Shown: positions 9,879-20,000 of the stretch, in pieces
How the letters are laid out: the number at the start of each line of letters is the position of its first letter
Position numbering within the stretch: position 1 is the first letter of the stretch
From: Litoribaculum gwangyangense
Lineage (GTDB): Bacteria > Bacteroidota > Bacteroidia > Flavobacteriales > Flavobacteriaceae
Assembly (NCBI RefSeq): GCF_039543505.1
Contig: NZ_BAABJW010000001.1
Span: forward strand, 248,001 to 312,000
Direction: 5' to 3'
DNA length: 64,000 bases
Notes under the pieces: generated by a model
The model's input: the letters and a program-made list of their open reading frames with translations, nothing else
Databases searched by the model: none
What the model was told of the DNA's origin: nothing
Program-made: the position numbers and the translations under genes

Positions 9879-11672
9879 TTAATGCTGCAGTTCTTCTTCT
9901 CCATCCTTTAATGGAATGTTCTGAGGCACGAAATCATTGTCATGTCCCGGTTTACTATAATCGTAAGCCCAACGGTGTACATGAGGGATTTCACCTGGCC
10001 AGTTACCATGGATATGTTTAACCGGTGCGGTCCATTCAAGCGTATTAGATTTCCATGGATTTTGCTCGGCTTTTTTACCATAAAAAATACTGTAAAAGAA
10101 ATTCCAAAGAAATACTATTTGAAATACTCCACCAATAACGGCAAAAATAGTAATCACAACGTTCACATCAGCTAAATCATCAAATAAAGGAAAATTACTA
10201 TTAGTATAATAACGACGTGGTAAACCAGCCATTCCTATAAAATGCATAGGGAAAAATACACCATAAGCACTTATGGCTGTCACCCAAAAATGTATATATC
10301 CTAAATTCTTATTTAACATTCTTCCAAACATTCTAGGGAACCAGTGGTAGATTCCAGCGAACATTCCATAAAGTGCAGATATACCCATTACTAAATGAAA
10401 GTGAGCTACCACAAAATAGGTATCATGAACATTAATATCCAAAGCACTATCTCCAAGAATAATACCCGTTAAACCACCTGTAATGAAAGTTGATACCAAA
10501 CCAATGGAAAATAACATGGCAGGGTTCATTTGTAGATTACCTTTCCAAAGCGTTGTGATATAGTTAAAGGCTTTTACAGCTGATGGAATTGCAATTAATA
10601 AGGTAGTGAATGTGAACACAGATCCTAGAAATGGATTCATACCTGAAATAAACATGTGATGACCCCAAACTATGGTTGACAAAAATGCTATAGCTAAAAT
10701 GGAAGCAACCATGGCTCTGTAACCAAAAATAGGTTTACGAGAATTTGTAGCAATAATCTCGGAGGTTATACCTAATGCAGGTAGAAGTACAATGTATACT
10801 TCAGGATGACCAAGGAACCAAAATAAGTGTTCAAACAATACAGGTGAACCACCTTGATAATGCAGTACCTCACCTTGAATAAATATGTCTGACAAGAAAA
10901 AAGAGGTTCCAAAACTTCTATCCATGATTAGCAACAAGGCCGCAGATAATAATACTGGGAAAGAAATTACACCTATGACGGCTGTTATAAAAAATGCCCA
11001 AATAGTTAAAGGTAATCTTGTCATAGACATCCCCTTTGTTCGCAGGTTAATAACTGTTACAATGTAATTAAGCGATCCTAAAAGTGATGAAGCAATAAAT
11101 ATAGCCATCGAGACTAACCATAAGGTCATACCCATACCAGAGCCTCCTTGGGCCATTGGTAAAGCACTTAATGGTGGATATATCGTCCAACCGGCTGCTG
11201 CAGGTCCAGCTTCAACAAATAATGAGATAATCATTATGACACTTGATAAAAAGAATAACCAATAGGAAATCATGTTTAAAAAACCTGAAGCCATATCGCG
11301 TGCACCAATTTGTAATGGAATCAAAAGGTTACTGAATGTTCCACTCAATCCAGCTGTTAAAACAAAAAATACCATAAGCGTACCATGAATAGTAACCAAT
11401 GCTAAATAAATATCAGCATCCATTACACCATCTGGAGCCCATTTTCCTAATAAAGCTTCAAAAATTACATTAGGTTCTTCTGGCCATGCGAGTTGCATAC
11501 GCATCATCATAGAAAGGACAACCGCTATCACACCCATAATCGTTGCAGTGATCAGGTACTGTTTAGCAATCATTTTATGGTCCTGACTAAATATGTATTT
11601 AGTTATAAACGTTTCTTTATGATGATGTCCGTGGTCGTCTTCGTGAGCGTGAGTATCTGCGTGTGCTGACAT
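9879..11672 (-). CDS. coxA: Cytochrome c oxidase subunit I (aa3 type)
   Basis: 597-residue catalytic subunit of the inner-membrane heme-copper oxidase, which reduces O2 to water and pumps protons. About twelve membrane segments. Signature pieces: WFLGHPEVYIVLLPALG, with the Cu-B His, the cross-linked Tyr and the D-channel Glu (A1-type); WGHHMFISGMNP, the next two Cu-B histidines; and VHDTYFVVAHFHLVMG, with the heme ligands. A His/Asp-rich N-terminus (MSAHADTHAHEDDHGHHH) precedes the first helix. Last gene of the act-cox operon, 27 nt after coxB; this matches the ACIII-aa3 supercomplex known from Flavobacterium johnsoniae. Subunit III is not encoded next to it. Confidence 0.97.
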   Translation of the reverse strand: MSAHADTHAHEDDHGHHHKETFITKYIFSQDHKMIAKQYLITATIMGVIAVVLSMMMRMQLAWPEEPNVIFEALLGKWAPDGVMDADIYLALVTIHGTLMVFFVLTAGLSGTFSNLLIPLQIGARDMASGFLNMISYWLFFLSSVIMIISLFVEAGPAAAGWTIYPPLSALPMAQGGSGMGMTLWLVSMAIFIASSLLGSLNYIVTVINLRTKGMSMTRLPLTIWAFFITAVIGVISFPVLLSAALLLIMDRSFGTSFFLSDIFIQGEVLHYQGGSPVLFEHLFWFLGHPEVYIVLLPALGITSEIIATNSRKPIFGYRAMVASILAIAFLSTIVWGHHMFISGMNPFLGSVFTFTTLLIAIPSAVKAFNYITTLWKGNLQMNPAMLFSIGLVSTFITGGLTGIILGDSALDINVHDTYFVVAHFHLVMGISALYGMFAGIYHWFPRMFGRMLNKNLGYIHFWVTAISAYGVFFPMHFIGMAGLPRRYYTNSNFPLFDDLADVNVVITIFAVIGGVFQIVFLWNFFYSIFYGKKAEQNPWKSNTLEWTAPVKHIHGNWPGEIPHVHRWAYDYSKPGHDNDFVPQNIPLKDGEEELQH

Positions 11673-11699
11673 AATCTTATATCGTTTTTATCTTTTTAA

Positions 11700-12761
11700 T
11701 TAGTTAATTAGAGAGTTTTTAAATTCTTTTTGCTCTTTCATCCAAGCATCAAATTCTTCTTGAGTTTCTACTACTATCTTCATCTGCATATTATAATGAG
11801 ATTTACCACAAATCTTATTGCATAACAATAAGTAATCAAACTCATATCTTAATTCTTGGCCTTTTGCTTCCACGGCTTCTTTCTTTCCGATCCTTATTTT
11901 ATTGATATTTTCTACTTTTTCAACAATATCTGGGTTTTGTCTCATTTCAGCAGTGGTTACCGTTGGCGTAAATCCAAATTGGGTAATCATACCAGGAACA
12001 CAATTCATTTGCGCCCTAAAATGTGGCATGTAAGCAGAGTGTAAAACATCTTGTGAACGCATTTTGAATAAAACAGGTCTTCCCACCGGTAAATGCAACT
12101 CTGTAGTAATTACATCATCTTGAGCATTAGGGTCAGCTTCATCTAATCCTAAAATGTTTGCACGATCAATATCTATTAAGCGGACATTGGCCTTACCTAA
12201 AGTGTTATCCGCTCCACCATATCTTGCTTTCCAGTTAAATTGTTGCGCGTATAATTCAACAACTAAAGGGTCATCACTTTCGTCAACACCCATAATGCTA
12301 ATCCAAGTATTCAATCCGTATATAATTAAACCTGCCAAAACAATCACAGGAATGATGGTCCAGATAGCTTCTAGTTTGTTGTTATCAGCAAAAAACAAGG
12401 CCTTTCTACCTTTCTCACCCTTATATTTATAAGCAAAATAGTGTAATAAAAATTGTGTAACAGTTTGCACAAAAAAGATGATAATCATAGAAATAATCAT
12501 CAGATTATCTATGGTGGGTCCATGTTCTGATGCCGAGTTTGACATCAAAGGCAAATCACCCCATTTTACAAAACAGATAATGGTGATAACATAAATGAAT
12601 GCTAAAAAGCCCATCATTAGATATCCGTTTACGGCATTATCTTTATCACTAGCAACCTGAGAATTATCGCTTTTAGCTTGGGCTAAATCGAAAATCTTTA
12701 CCATTTGCCAGATGGCAACCAAAATAAATACTAAAATTATAATTGTTAATAAAGCAGTCAT
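11700..12761 (-). CDS. coxB: Cytochrome c oxidase subunit II
   Basis: 353 residues. Three hydrophobic N-terminal stretches, one more than usual, come before a periplasmic cupredoxin domain. The Cu-A site is visible as CNKICGKSHYNMQM (C-x3-C-x3-H plus Met) near residues 311-324, with an upstream His in DVLHSAYMPHFRAQMN. There is no fused cytochrome c domain, so electrons must arrive from a cytochrome c of the upstream ACIII subunits. The gene lies between actF and coxA with gaps of about 30 nt and should be cotranscribed. Confidence 0.95.
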   Translation of the reverse strand: MTALLTIIILVFILVAIWQMVKIFDLAQAKSDNSQVASDKDNAVNGYLMMGFLAFIYVITIICFVKWGDLPLMSNSASEHGPTIDNLMIISMIIIFFVQTVTQFLLHYFAYKYKGEKGRKALFFADNNKLEAIWTIIPVIVLAGLIIYGLNTWISIMGVDESDDPLVVELYAQQFNWKARYGGADNTLGKANVRLIDIDRANILGLDEADPNAQDDVITTELHLPVGRPVLFKMRSQDVLHSAYMPHFRAQMNCVPGMITQFGFTPTVTTAEMRQNPDIVEKVENINKIRIGKKEAVEAKGQELRYEFDYLLLCNKICGKSHYNMQMKIVVETQEEFDAWMKEQKEFKNSLIN

Positions 12762-12791
12762 TGTTATCGTTCGTCTTTATTTATATCTTAA

Positions 12792-14147
12792 TTAATAATG
12801 AAAATCTTCACTTTCCTTTCTAAAAGGATATCCTTTTACTAGTAAAGGAGCTTTTGTTAACGCTGTAAATACAACAAATATGAATAACCCAGCAAAAAGT
12901 AATATGGAACTGATTTCAGGAATTCCAATAAACCATCTATCACCAACGGTTGCAGGCATAATCATGTTGAATATATCTATATAATGACCAAATAAAATAA
13001 CCAAGCCCGTCATAACAACAAACCAAGGTATACGCTTATAATCGGCATTCATTAACATTAATATTGGGAATACGAAATTCATAACCACCATACCTAAGAA
13101 TGGCAACTTGTAATCATTGAAACGTGTTACAAAATACGTTACTTCTTCTGGGATGTTTGAATACCAAATCAACATAAATTGTGAGAACCACAAGTATGTC
13201 CAGAAAATACTGAATGCAAACATAAATTTAGCCACATCATGCAAATGATTTTCATTTACAAATTCTAAATAATTTCTAGATTTTAAATAGATAGTTATCA
13301 AAGCTATTACTGTAATACCACTTACAAACATACTTGCAAATACATACCATCCAAATAATGTTGAAAACCAATGAGGATCGACACTCATTATCCAATCCCA
13401 TGACATCATGGATTCGGTGTAAATAAAAAACACTAGAAAACCAGCAGAAATTCGGAACGACTTTTTGAAGTTACTTTTATCGTCTGCAGTATCTTGAGCT
13501 ATAGAGAATTTACGTGAAAAATGACGATATAAACTCCAACCTGCAATAAATATTAAACCACGTATAACAAACCAAGGTAAATTTAAAAATCCTGATTTTC
13601 CTTGAATTAATTTATCGTGTGCAACTACTTCAGGGTCCATCCAAATAAATAAATTATAATGGCCTAAAGTTCCAGATGCCACTGCAATAGCTAATACTAT
13701 TAATGCGCCTGGTAATAAGTAAGATGTAATGCCTTCCATCACTCTAAAAAGCACAGGAGACCATCCCGCTTGAGATGCTATTTGAATGGCATAAAAAGCT
13801 AAAACACCTAAAGCTATCATCATAAAGAAAAACGCTGCCACATACAAAGCAGACCATGGACGATTTGCTATTTGATGCTGAACATGCTCAACATGTTTTT
13901 TATGTTCATCAACTTGGGCATGAGCAGATTCTCCATGAGATTCAGCAGCATCATGGGCATCATGAGTTGGCGCAGCATGTGAGGCTTCTTCACCATGACC
14001 ACCACCATGATGTGATTCTTCTGCAAGTAAGGTTTCAACCTCTTCAAAAGATTTATGAGATGTCATAAAACCATATCCAACACCTAATAATCCTAATATT
14101 ATCAGAATGACAGAAAATGTTCTTAACTTATTTGAAAATGTGTACAT
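12792..14147 (-). CDS. actF: Alternative complex III subunit ActF (NrfD-like second membrane subunit)
   Basis: A 451-residue polytopic membrane protein, quinol:cytochrome c oxidoreductase quinone-binding subunit 2. A first helix at residues 8-28 is followed by an unusual periplasmic or cytoplasmic loop (about 38-90) rich in His, Glu and Ala (HHGGGHGEEASHAAPTHDA and on). About nine further helices follow, with conserved-looking features such as WMDPEVVAHDKLI and MMSWDWIMSVDPHWFSTLFG. It is the sixth act gene, 13 nt after actE and directly before coxB. The His-rich loop might bind metal but equally may be only a flexible tether. Confidence 0.92.
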   Translation of the reverse strand: MYTFSNKLRTFSVILIILGLLGVGYGFMTSHKSFEEVETLLAEESHHGGGHGEEASHAAPTHDAHDAAESHGESAHAQVDEHKKHVEHVQHQIANRPWSALYVAAFFFMMIALGVLAFYAIQIASQAGWSPVLFRVMEGITSYLLPGALIVLAIAVASGTLGHYNLFIWMDPEVVAHDKLIQGKSGFLNLPWFVIRGLIFIAGWSLYRHFSRKFSIAQDTADDKSNFKKSFRISAGFLVFFIYTESMMSWDWIMSVDPHWFSTLFGWYVFASMFVSGITVIALITIYLKSRNYLEFVNENHLHDVAKFMFAFSIFWTYLWFSQFMLIWYSNIPEEVTYFVTRFNDYKLPFLGMVVMNFVFPILMLMNADYKRIPWFVVMTGLVILFGHYIDIFNMIMPATVGDRWFIGIPEISSILLFAGLFIFVVFTALTKAPLLVKGYPFRKESEDFHY

Positions 14148-14160
14148 ATCTTATCTAATC

Positions 14161-14715
14161 TTACTTTTCTAAATCTGCTTTTAACTTCATCACATAGGAT
14201 ACCACTTGCCAACGCTCTTCTTCGTTAAGTTGGTTAGCATACGAGCCCATGGCATTTTTCCCATAATAGATAACGTGGTAAGTGCTTCCTTCATTGATAG
14301 CTCTAACAGCATCATCATAACTTGGTATACCAAGGATTTTTTCACGTTGTACCAACTTACCTTGTCCATTACCTTTGTTCCCATGACAAATACCACAATA
14401 AATCTCATATAGAACTTTACCTCTTTCTAAATCTACTTGAGTAGAATCTAAAGGGCTTTTTAAAGTTTCTTTAGCTAAATTGTAACCTTCTGTAGTGTTC
14501 TCTATATCAAAAGGAACAAATCCTCGAGGAATAGAACCTTGTGCTGGTATCTGTGCTTCAACTCCATTTGCAAATGCATTGGATTCTGCATAAGTTTCAT
14601 AACCAACAGGTTCGTACATGTTAGGCATATATTGATAATTTGGGGCTGAATCTTTTTTACATGATACGGCTACAAATACAAATGCTATTACTAATATTTT
14701 TACTAAGCTTCTCAT
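14161..14715 (-). CDS. actE: Alternative complex III subunit ActE, mono-heme cytochrome c lipoprotein
   Basis: 184 residues from the ATG at 14715, which follows the actD stop by one base and opens a textbook lipoprotein signal (MRSLVKILVIAFVFVAVSC, acylated Cys 19). A longer reading from a TTG at 14739 would overlap actD and is less likely. The C-terminal half is a class I cytochrome c with CGICH and a candidate axial Met in KNAMGSYANQ. It receives electrons inside ACIII and may pass them towards oxidase subunit II. Overlapping or abutting ends suggest translational coupling with actD. Confidence 0.92.
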   Translation of the reverse strand: MRSLVKILVIAFVFVAVSCKKDSAPNYQYMPNMYEPVGYETYAESNAFANGVEAQIPAQGSIPRGFVPFDIENTTEGYNLAKETLKSPLDSTQVDLERGKVLYEIYCGICHGNKGNGQGKLVQREKILGIPSYDDAVRAINEGSTYHVIYYGKNAMGSYANQLNEEERWQVVSYVMKLKADLEK

Positions 14716-14716
14716 A

Positions 14717-15253
14717 TTAATGCTCATCTTCTTTATCAATAATATTTACTTCTACTGCACCAGTTTCTTTTAAAAGGCTGGTAAGTTCGTTTTCGTTTCC
14801 ATGAACTGCAATTTCCATCAAGAAATGGTCATCCGTTGTTCTTGGATCTGGATTTTCAGCCTTTTTGAATGGCCACATTCTACTTCTTAAATAAAAAGTA
14901 ATAACCATTAAATGCGCCGCAAAAAATACGGTTAACTCAAACATAATAGGCACAAAGGCTGGCATATTTTCTAAGTAACTAAAGCTTGGCTTTCCTCCAA
15001 TATCTTGAGGCCAATCTTCTATCATGATAAAATTCATCATCACAATGGCTACTGTTAATCCAACCAAACCGTACATAAATGAGGTAATGGCAATACGGGT
15101 TGGTGCTAATCCCATAGCTTTGTCTAGGCCATGAACCGGAAACGGTGTATATATTTCTTCGATATGATGTTTTTCTGCCTTGACCTTTTTAACAGCCGAC
15201 ATTAATACATCATCATCCGTATAAATAGCGTGAATAACTTTTGAAGCTTCCAT
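14717..15253 (-). CDS. actD: Alternative complex III subunit ActD (DUF3341)
   Basis: 178 residues. The order is a cytoplasmic ferredoxin-like N-terminus (HAIYTDDDVLMSAVKKVKAE), the family motif IEEIYTPFPVHGLDKAMGL, two membrane helices (about residues 55-78 and 98-122), and a C-terminal DDHFLMEIAVHG segment. It carries no cofactor motif; the family packs against the ActC/ActF membrane subunits. It is 10 nt after actC and abuts actE. Confidence 0.94.
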   Translation of the reverse strand: MEASKVIHAIYTDDDVLMSAVKKVKAEKHHIEEIYTPFPVHGLDKAMGLAPTRIAITSFMYGLVGLTVAIVMMNFIMIEDWPQDIGGKPSFSYLENMPAFVPIMFELTVFFAAHLMVITFYLRSRMWPFKKAENPDPRTTDDHFLMEIAVHGNENELTSLLKETGAVEVNIIDKEDEH

Positions 15254-15263
15254 TGACTCTATT

Positions 15264-16997
15264 CTAGTTTATTAATTTTTTAGCTTGTCCTGACCAATCA
15301 TCACGCTCCGCTCTTCCTGGAAAAGAACCCGTAATACTGTCTAACAAATCGTATTCTTTTTTGGTCATCTTACTCACTTGAAGGAAGGAAAATATACCAA
15401 TACTGTTTAATACTTCTTCCATTTTCGGACCAACACCACTTATTTTCTTTAAATCATCTGCTTTTTGAGTTGATGGATCGAATGTTCCTATGCTACTCAA
15501 TAAGGAATTGGTCATTTCAGATTTATCTCCTTGAGTTAATTCTGTATTTGAAGTTACATTAGCTTTAACAATTCCAGAAGTTCTTTCATCAGCACCAGCA
15601 CCAACTAAACTTTTTCCAGCTTCTCTTAAGTTTTTATACTTCTCTCCTGATGATTTTAAAATGGTTTTCACCTCTGCTTGAGCAATCACTGGGAATGTTC
15701 TAGAGTATAATAAGAATAAAACAAAGAAGAAACCTATGGTTCCAATAAAGATCCCTATGTCAACAAATGTTGGCGAAAACATAGTCCATGAAGATGGTAA
15801 GTAATCTCTATGCAAGGAGGTTACAATAATTACAAAACGCTCAAACCACATACCTATATTTACCACAATGGAGATAAAGAAAGAGAACATGATACTGGTT
15901 CTTAATTTCTTAAACCACATGAATTGTGGAGAGAATACGTTACAGGTCATCATCGCCCAATAAGCCCACCAGTAAGGACCCGTTGCTCTGTTTAAGAAGG
16001 CATATTGCTCGTATTCAACACCCGAATACCATGCAATAAACAACTCAGTAATATAGGCTACGCCTACAATAGAACCTGTTATCATTATTACAATATTCAT
16101 CAATTCTATGTGTTGTACAGTAATATAATCTTCTAAATTACACACTTTTCTCATGATTATAAGAAGTGTATTTACCATGGCAAAACCAGAGAATACCGCA
16201 CCTGCAACGAAGTAAGGTGGGAAAATGGTAGTATGCCAACCTGGAATTACCGACGTTGCGAAGTCAAAAGATACAATGGTATGTACAGAAAGTACCAAAG
16301 GTGTAGCTAAACCAGCAAGTACTAAAGATACTTCTTCAAAACGTTGCCAATCTTTAGCCCTTCCAGACCATCCAAAACTTAGTAATGAATATATTTTCTT
16401 TTGAAACGGTTTAACTGCTCTGTCTCGAATCATAGCAAAATCAGGTAACAAACCTGTCCACCAGAACACTAAGGATACTGATAAATAAGTTGATATCGCA
16501 AATACGTCCCAAAGTAAAGGTGAGTTAAAATTCACCCACAGCGATCCGAATTGATTTGGAATTGGTAGTACCCAATACGCTAACCATGGACGACCCATGT
16601 GTATAATAGGAAATAAACCTGCTTGAACTACCGAGAAAATGGTCATGGCTTCCGCTGAACGGTTAATTGCCATTCTCCATTTTTGACGGAATAGTAAAAG
16701 TACGGCAGAAATTAATGTTCCTGCGTGACCAATACCAACCCACCAAACGAAATTAGTAATATCCCAAGCCCAGTTTACTGTTCTGTTAAGACCCCAAGTT
16801 CCAATACCGGTAGAAATGGTATAAATAATACATCCAATTCCCCAAAGAAAAGCTGCTAGTGCAATACCAAAAACTATCCACCATTGCTTATTGGCTTTTC
16901 CTTCTACAGGTTTTGCAACATCCACGGTTACATCGTGGTATGATTTTTCCCCTGTAACTAAAGGTCTTCTAATAGGTGCTTCGTAATGAGACGCCAT
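15264..16997 (-). CDS. actC: Alternative complex III subunit ActC (NrfD-like) with C-terminal helix-hairpin-helix-type extension
   Basis: 577 residues. Residues 1 to about 445 form the NrfD/PsrC-like membrane subunit with about ten helices and the family's quinol-side features (INRSAEAMTIF, HMGRPWLAYW). This is thought to be the menaquinol oxidation and possible proton-translocation site. Unlike typical ActC proteins, which end soon after the last helix, this one continues for about 130 residues. A linker (about 445-510) leads to a compact domain beginning LKKISGVGPKMEEVLNSIGI and ending SFPGRAERDDWSGQAKKLIN, which resembles helix-hairpin-helix-type modules found fused to unrelated proteins. 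Role of the extension unknown. Between actB (28 nt) and actD (10 nt). Confidence 0.93.
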   Translation of the reverse strand: MASHYEAPIRRPLVTGEKSYHDVTVDVAKPVEGKANKQWWIVFGIALAAFLWGIGCIIYTISTGIGTWGLNRTVNWAWDITNFVWWVGIGHAGTLISAVLLLFRQKWRMAINRSAEAMTIFSVVQAGLFPIIHMGRPWLAYWVLPIPNQFGSLWVNFNSPLLWDVFAISTYLSVSLVFWWTGLLPDFAMIRDRAVKPFQKKIYSLLSFGWSGRAKDWQRFEEVSLVLAGLATPLVLSVHTIVSFDFATSVIPGWHTTIFPPYFVAGAVFSGFAMVNTLLIIMRKVCNLEDYITVQHIELMNIVIMITGSIVGVAYITELFIAWYSGVEYEQYAFLNRATGPYWWAYWAMMTCNVFSPQFMWFKKLRTSIMFSFFISIVVNIGMWFERFVIIVTSLHRDYLPSSWTMFSPTFVDIGIFIGTIGFFFVLFLLYSRTFPVIAQAEVKTILKSSGEKYKNLREAGKSLVGAGADERTSGIVKANVTSNTELTQGDKSEMTNSLLSSIGTFDPSTQKADDLKKISGVGPKMEEVLNSIGIFSFLQVSKMTKKEYDLLDSITGSFPGRAERDDWSGQAKKLIN

Positions 16998-17025
16998 AAT
17001 TATATAATTGATTCTTTAATTAGAT

Positions 17026-20000
17026 TTATGCTTCTGTTATATTTCTCACTTTTGTTTGGTACATCACGTTTGGTTTTGTTCCAACGTGCTCCAATAAGTG
17101 ATACATACGATTATCTTCTTTAAGTTTTGCAACTTTACTTTCTTTATCATTAATGTCTCCAAAAACCATAGCACCATTGTTACAAGCTGCTGAACAAGCT
17201 GTATGGAATTCACCATCTTTAATCTCACGTCCATCACGCTTCGCATCCAAAATGGTTTTTTGTGTTTTTTGAATACACATAGAACATTTCTCCATTACAC
17301 CTCTTGAACGCACCACCACATCTGGGTTTAATACCATACGCCCTAGGTCATCATTCATATGATAATCAAACTCATCATTACCATTATACAAGAACCAGTT
17401 GAAACGACGTACTTTATAAGGACAGTTATTAGCACAGTATCTGGTACCTACACAACGGTTGTAAGCCATATGGTTTTGACCTTGACGGCCGTGAGCCGTT
17501 GCAGCTACTGGACACACTGTTTCACATGGTGCGTGATTACAGTGCTGACACATAACGGGTTGAAAAGCTACCTGAGGGTTTTCGGATGGGTTTTCCATTT
17601 CTCCAAATTCACTCAATGAACTTCCTAAACCTGAAATGTTATCTTTCTTTTCGTTATCACCTTCGAAAGACTCTTGTGATGAATAATATCTATCGATACG
17701 TAACCAGTGCATATCACGGCTACGGCGTACTTCCGTTTTTCCAACTACAGGAACGTTGTTTTCTGCATGACAAGCAATCACACAAGCACCACATCCTGTA
17801 CAAGCATTCAAATCAATCGATAAATTGAAATGGTGCCCGATGGAACGATCAAACGAATCCCATAAATCTACTTCTGGAGACGTTACTGGAGTTTCTTCAT
17901 GATTTAAAGACACTTTAGGCACTTTGTTCCAACCATGTTCATGGTCTTCTCTATCATAAGTATTAAATATCTCTAAAGTAGTTTCTTTGATGATATCACC
18001 ACGACCCATTAACGTATTATGTAATTGAACACAAGCAAATTCATGCTCGCCTCCAACAGCTTCAACAGTTACATTTTGAACGTTATTGAAGTTTTGATAT
18101 AATGGATAGGCATTTACACCTGTTTGCATTTCGGTTTTTAAACCTTTTGTTTTTCCATAACCAAATGCTAATCCGACCGAACCTTTAGCTTGTCCTGGTT
18201 GAATAATTACAGGAGCTGTTACTGAAACTCCATTTACAGTAACTTTAGCATAATTACTATTTAAAGCTCCGTTTGCAACATTGATATTGGTTAAACCAAG
18301 TTTTTCGGCATCAGCTTTAGAAACCGTTAAGTAATTATCCCAAGATGTTCTTGTAATAGGATCTGGGAATTCTTGTAACCATGGGTTGTTGGCTTGTTGA
18401 CCATCACCCATACCAACTTTGGTATATAAGGTTAACTCTAAACCATCACTTGCTTTTACTGATGCAGCTAGAGCTCTTGCAGCATTTCCAGACGGTGTTT
18501 CTACAGTTTCCTTGGCCTCTGTAGTATCCTCAACTTCAGTAGCAATTGTTCCAACAAAAACACCATCATGTAGCGCTTTATTGAAAGAACTTCCTCCTAA
18601 AATGCTTGTTCCCCATGCCTCTTTTATATAATCATGGTAAGAACTATCGTTTCCTGTCCATTTTAACAACACTTCTTGAAATTGTCTAGTATTAAACAAC
18701 GGACGAATAGCTGGCTGTGTTAATGCATAATGTCCCTTCTTTAATTCTACATCTCCCCAAGATTCTAAGTAATGAGGTGCCGCAGCTATATAATCAGTTT
18801 CTGAAGACGTTTCATCAACTTTCATTGAAAACGACACAGATAATTCTACTTTTTTTAAGCCTTCAGCAAAATCTGAGGCATTTGGTAAGGTATATAATGG
18901 ATTCACACCACTCATGATGATAGCACCCACTTTACCAGCTTTCATATCGGTTACTAATTGTGCAACTGCTTTATCACTACCTTGTCTTGTTTTTATTGGA
19001 GTTTTCGGGTCGAAAGCTTTACTTGCTAAAGCTTCGTTTATCTCTAAAACTACCGTTTGAGCATTGACATCTTGAATACCAGTAACTACAACACCATTGC
19101 TTCCTGCTTTCTTTAATTCTGAAGCTGCCTTTAGTATAGCACTATCAATATGTTCTGGTAAACTTCCAGAAACAGAACCACCAACTACATAACTATATAA
19201 TTTAGCTAAAGCTAATTTTTGCTCGCTAGGTGTTAATGGTACACGCTTGTCAGCATTCGCACCGGTTAACGACATATTGGATTCAAATTGAATATGGCGA
19301 GACATTTTGCCATGGTCTGGAATTCTGTTTTTAGAATATCCAGAATCAAATCCGCCACCTTGCCAATCTCCTAAGAAATCTGCCCCAATAGATACAATCG
19401 TCATCGCTTTTGCAAAATCGTAATTAGCTAAAGCGCGCTCACCATATTTAGCTTGGTAAGCATCCAATGCAGCAGATTCTGAAATGGCATCATAAATTAC
19501 ATGACGCACATTACCATATTTTTCAGAAAATTCAGCAATTAATTTACTGGTTGATGGGCTTGCAAAGGTTTGTGTTAATAAGACAATTTGTTTACCAGCA
19601 TCTTTTAATTCATTTAACTTTTTAGTTGTCTCAACATCAAATGTATCCCAAGAAATGGATTCTCCATCTTTTTTAGGACTTTGCACTCTTAAGCTGTCAT
19701 ACAACCCAAGAACAGAAGCGTTCACTCTGGCATTGGCACCACCTTTGGTAGCGGCCATCGTATTGTTTTCAATCTTGATTGGACGACCTTCACGCGTTTT
19801 AACTAAAACACTAGCAAAGTCAAAACCATCAGCAATAGTAGTTGCATAATAGTTGGCAACCCCAGGAATAATCTCCGTTGGTTGCACTACATAAGGAATT
19901 GATTTTTTTACTGGTCCTTCACAAGCCGCTAAAGATGCAGCAGCAGTGCTAAAACCAACGTATTTTAAGAAATCGCGTCGTGTTGTAGAAGTTGCCTCTA

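Noticed and set aside
9818..10021. Plus-strand open frame of 67 codons near the coxA terminator
   Set aside because: It runs through the act-cox terminator and the coxA 3' end on the opposite strand; no start signals or features.
14161..14739. ActE start at the TTG at 14739
   Set aside because: It would overlap actD by 23 nt and place extra residues before a clean lipoprotein signal; the ATG at 14715 directly after the actD stop is better.
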